Assembly (NCBI GenBank): GCA_028565635.1 | Contig: JAOXYB010061868.1 | Span: 1-10,604 of the forward strand | DNA length: 10,604 bases | Reading direction: 5' to 3' | Source of the DNA: Phoronis ovalis | Lineage: Eukaryota; Phoronida; Phoronidae | In this document: in pieces, positions 8,087 to 10,604 of the stretch | Position numbering within the stretch: position 1 is the first letter of the stretch | How the letters are laid out: every line of letters begins with the position of its first letter | Notes under the pieces: generated by a model | What the model saw: only the letters and a program-made list of their open reading frames with translations | What the model was told of the DNA's origin: nothing | Databases searched by the model: none | Program-made: the position numbers and the translations under genes

Positions 8087-8245
8087 TCAAACACAAATGT
8101 TAGTCCAAAACTGAATCATACTTATTAAGCCATGAAAGCTTTCGGTCTTGTCACAAGACCTTCATCTTGAAAGTCTTGTGACGAGACCGAAAGGTCTCAT
8201 GGCTTAATAAGTATGATTCAGTTTTGGAATAAAATTGGTGTTTGA
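8087..8245. mobile_element. 159-bp near-perfect palindrome (fold-back/MITE-like)
   Basis: The left arm runs from TCAAACAC through CCAAAACTGAATCATAC and TTATTAAGCCATGA to TCTTGTCACAAGAC. The right arm is its reverse complement with few mismatches, ending GTGTTTGA at 8238-8245. The centre is near 8166. Each arm also contains its own 6-7 bp hairpin with loop TGA followed by GAAA. Target-site duplications are not clear. No coding potential. Confidence 0.75.
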
Positions 8246-8882
8246 TAAATTTATTATTTGTATAATACTGTATGTAGTTTCTATTTTCACGTGCACTGTG
8301 TATTACAATTTTTATATGTGTTATATCTTCATAATAATAACATTACGTGTTTTCAATCAAACCGGACATATCAGTCACTGGAATTTAGATAAGTACAAAA
8401 TTATAACATTATCTTGGTTACGTGACTAAATTGGTCAGGGTCAATATATGTGTATTATAATTATTGCGAAATAATTCAGCTGATATGAATCCAATAAACT
8501 TGGTTTAAAGCATATGTGGCAGGATTGTTTATTCCCTGTGAAAGGTAGAGACTGCATGGAATTATCACTAAACACAGACAATATTTCTATTAAGTAGACA
8601 CTTCTTGCTCCACGGTCAGGGTACACTGCCACAATTCCTTTAAACGGGTAAATATGTATAAAATTATTTTCAAAAAAAGGTAACCTCGTAGTATGTTCAG
8701 CAGTTACGTTTTCATATTTGTAGAAACGTGCAGTACATACAACCTGGCTTGTCACATATGGTATCTTAAATATGTATATTCAATTTATCTCTAATATTTT
8801 AAGAATAAATAATTGTGTGTATCCTCAAAAATCTGAAATGATTTGTATTGTTATTATGCACTCTTTAATATTGTCGATATTA
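8246..8882. other. Stretch holding one low-confidence minus-strand frame
   Basis: Apart from the open frame at 8441-8755 on the minus strand I see nothing distinctive. The plus-strand frames at 8235-8429 and 8772-8993 are Ile/Tyr/Cys-rich and look random; the second runs into the fold-back element. Confidence 0.35.
8441..8755 (-). CDS. Possible unrecognised exon, minus strand
   Basis: The frame is open for about 104 codons (longer if read back to the preceding TGA). It has no ATG at its beginning; the first in-frame one is at MQSLPFTGN, well inside. A possible acceptor TATTTAAG lies just upstream on the minus strand. Segments such as GIVAVYPDRGARSVYLIE look more protein-like than the surrounding frames, with a mixed hydrophobic/charged make-up and a CxxC (SCHICF). 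I recognise no family. It may be one exon of an unseen gene, a transposon fragment or chance. Confidence 0.2.
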   Translation of the reverse strand: MTSQVVCTARFYKYENVTAEHTTRLPFFENNFIHIYPFKGIVAVYPDRGARSVYLIEILSVFSDNSMQSLPFTGNKQSCHICFKPSLLDSYQLNYFAIIIIHIY

Positions 8883-9215
8883 TTATTATCGTTGGTAAAG
8901 AAATGTGACCCTGTGGTATTGTGGTATTTTGTTTGTGACGTCGCATTTTGTAATGAGGACACTATTTATGCAGCCAAGTCATTACCGCATTAGCTTGAAC
9001 CGCAACAGAAGTCTTTGCGAAACTTTAATCTACATATCATACATCTATTGACCATCACAAAGCATTCACGTTCTAAAATTTGAATGTTCCGCTGTGGTTC
9101 AAGCTAATGAGGTAATACCTTTGCGCATAACTATAGATTACTCATTATAAAATGCAACGTCACAAACGAAATGCCACTATACCACAGGGTCACATTTCTT
9201 TGCAAACGATAGTAA
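8883..9215. mobile_element. Long fold-back element with arms of about 128 bp
   Basis: Left arm 8883-9010 and right arm 9087-9215 are imperfect reverse complements. Shared words include AAAGAAATGTGACCCTGTGGT, GTTTGTGACGT, GCATTTT and ATTAGCTTGAACC. The inner unpaired region is about 76 bases. Arm identity is high in the outer 75 bases and lower in the middle. Clear target duplications are not visible. No coding capacity is seen, so it is a non-autonomous hairpin element, unrelated in sequence to the other two palindromes here. Confidence 0.72.
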
Positions 9216-10416
9216 CTGATCTACTGAGAAATATAGTGCATGTCATTTACAGCCATTAGAATCGAGATTAGTCTTTGTTTGTTCCTAGTCGTGGAACAAG
9301 CATTTTCTTATATATCTTCAGCACGTTCAAACAAATCAAACGTTATAGAAACCCAACAAGTTGCTTGTTATTTTGTTTATCTCAAAAAAGATGTAACACG
9401 TCAAATAAATGATCCACAGGAAGGCATGCGTATTATTTTTGACATCACGAATCGGCTAATTTTCTGCTTGTAGATACAAGTACAGTACATATTTTTTTGA
9501 CTTACAAATGAATATCAAACATTATGTTGCTTGCTGTAAAAGCTAAGCATATTGCTCAGCTTGGTGTATTCTATACAACTCTGTGTACATTTATGTACAT
9601 TTAGATTACTTCTATGCAAAACTATCAAGTATGGTTTACATGTCCAAATCCCGGGGGGTACTAACCATATTTTTAGACGGGGGTGTGCAGCCCAAACTTA
9701 AAATATCCACCTATATTTAAAGATTTGGCCTCAAAAATGGACCCATTTTAATTTTAGGGTTTTCTATGACAAAAAAGATCTAATTTTTCTGTTTTCTCTC
9801 GAAAAAATTCCAAGAAACGCTACTTTTAAATGTTAAATGTTTATAATGCCCTTCGATCACTGCATGAGTTCTCGTTAGTGCATAATCAAACAGAAGATGT
9901 ATTTAGCATGCAGATTTACATTATTCCGTAAGTAACATGCATTTTCAAAAGTTTAAAGAGATTGACTCAATCCTGGATTGACATCACTACAATTACATTG
10001 TGCAACAACTCCCGGACAACAACTACATGTAATGCTTATGTGCACAGTAGTGTATTTTCACGTTTATCAAGTACAACAACAAATGAATATAGTTATCAGG
10101 TTTATTAACATAGTATACAGTACGAAAGCAGAACTCAATTTTAGTTTATAGATAAAGATGTTATCATGTATTTCTGAGCTAAAAATAGTTGCATCACTAG
10201 ACTATTTGCATACACTTGAGGGCGCCACACTCATACCGTTTTAATCTTAAAGTTAAGCAGGTGTCAGCATATAAAAACAAGAAAATAATATAAATAAATG
10301 TTTGTGTTGTCGTTTTCCACCAAATTTCACTATTTTTCATTGTTAATAATAAAGGAAATGATAAATATACGACAGGTAAATCCCTTGGTGCAGAGTAGCC
10401 ATTTTTAAATTTAACG
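9216..10416. other. Intergenic stretch before the right-hand promoter
   Basis: It contains the G-rich repeat-like block near 9649 and a second CTCF-like word at about 10215-10229. The plus-strand 77-codon frame at 9240-9473 shows no domain and is not called. The remainder is AT-rich with short chance repeats such as TGTACATTTATGTACATTTA near 9584. Confidence 0.4.
9649..9780 (+). repeat. Possible dispersed repeat with G-run head
   Basis: The block starts CCCGGGGGGTACTAACC and continues with TAGACGGGGGTGTGCAGCCC, then TTTGGCCTCAAAAATGG and TTTTAGGGTTTTC. It stands out from its AT-rich surroundings by its G runs and recalls, from memory, a dispersed repeat frequent in marine invertebrate genomes (CCCGGGGGGTACTC...GGGTATGTGCCGCCC). 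No ends, terminal repeats or coding capacity can be defined. Confidence 0.35.
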
Positions 10417-10528
10417 TGACGTCATCGTCGAACGAGCAAGCTTTAAGGTTAGTTACTCAACATTCCCCAGAGGGCGCTTTTGAGATCCGCCATTTTGGAA
10501 ATAACGTACATACGGTCGGTAGGCAAAC
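10417..10528 (+). promoter_or_regulatory. TATA-less promoter-like region with CRE and YY1-like sites
   Basis: A perfect cAMP-response element TGACGTCA lies at 10417-10424, 105 bases before the ATG. CCCCAGAGGGCGCT (10465-10478) fits 13 of 15 positions of the CTCF core. CCGCCATTTTGG (10487-10498) is the reverse form of a YY1 site, a position-restricted element near transcription starts of many animal genes. No TATA box is visible between these and the start codon. The cluster just upstream of a good start codon argues for a constitutive-type promoter, possibly cAMP/CREB-responsive. Confidence 0.5.
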
Positions 10529-10604
10529 ATGGAAGATGGTGAAGGTTATGGACAAGAGCCGTATGCATTTGAACCAGAATATGGTTCAAACAGCGAAGAA
10601 AGCA
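10529..10604 (+). CDS. Start of gene, P2X7-intracellular-domain-like protein (partial)
   Basis: The ATG sits in a good context (AAACATGG, A at -3 and G at +4) and opens 25 codons reaching the window edge. The peptide is acidic with the phrase QEPYAFEPEY followed by Ser/Glu. EPYxFEPE phrases near the N-terminus are familiar to me from invertebrate proteins carrying the zinc-binding P2X7 intracellular (ballast-type) domain, often single-domain DNA/transposon-associated or regulatory proteins. That assignment rests on one short motif and is tentative. Gene start itself is better supported, because the promoter-type elements lie directly upstream. Confidence 0.5.
   Translation, partial: MEDGEGYGQEPYAFEPEYGSNSEES

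Noticed and set aside
1-10604. tRNA or rRNA genes
   Set aside because: I found no cloverleaf with A/B boxes and no rRNA-like conserved stretch on either strand by eye.

Overview
This is AT-rich nuclear DNA from an animal, most likely a marine invertebrate. A bivalve or other lophotrochozoan is my first guess: TACATGTA-type words recur, and inverted-repeat transposon remnants, LRR genes and NYN/CCCH genes are typical there. I cannot exclude a cnidarian, rotifer or deuterostome. The long gene-poor stretches, splice-like exon borders, AATAAA signals, MITE-like palindromes and a minisatellite all rule out a prokaryote.

Layout. (1) Positions 1-66 and 363-485, minus strand: two consecutive exons of an inner centromere protein (INCENP) homologue. 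They encode the IN-box that binds and activates Aurora B kinase. The splice sites are intact, but the reading frame is broken inside one exon and again across the junction. (2) 486-2640: mostly featureless, with one hairpin resembling the hammerhead-ribozyme motif of Penelope-type retroelements (1044-1085). (3) 2641-4077, plus strand: a broken gene for a zinc-finger/NYN-nuclease-like/CCCH protein. A treble-clef-like zinc exon is followed by a NYN (LabA/PIN-like) domain, an unrecognised middle domain, two decayed CCCH fingers and a C-terminal C-x2-C-x4-H motif. It carries one in-frame TAA and three apparent one-base losses in A/T runs, and AATAAA follows the final stop. (4) 4212-4356: a MITE with TA flanks. 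(5) 4895-5671: an intact, apparently intronless ribonuclease-inhibitor-type LRR protein followed by AATAAA. (6) 6707-7190: a minisatellite of about 80 bp units. (7) 8087-8245 and 8883-9215: two further fold-back elements. (8) About 9649-9780: a G-rich dispersed-repeat-like block. (9) 10417-10604: a TATA-less promoter-like region (CRE, CTCF-like and YY1-like words) leading to the first codons of a gene whose N-terminus resembles proteins with the P2X7-type intracellular domain.

The genes do not form a pathway. The window looks like an intergenic/accessory segment between a decayed or mis-assembled INCENP locus and an active promoter, filled with small non-autonomous transposons and two accessory genes (NYN/CCCH and LRR) of types often linked to RNA decay or innate immunity. 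The key open question is whether the broken frames are real pseudogenes or one-base consensus errors in the assembly, because most of the breaks are single-base and lie in homopolymers.
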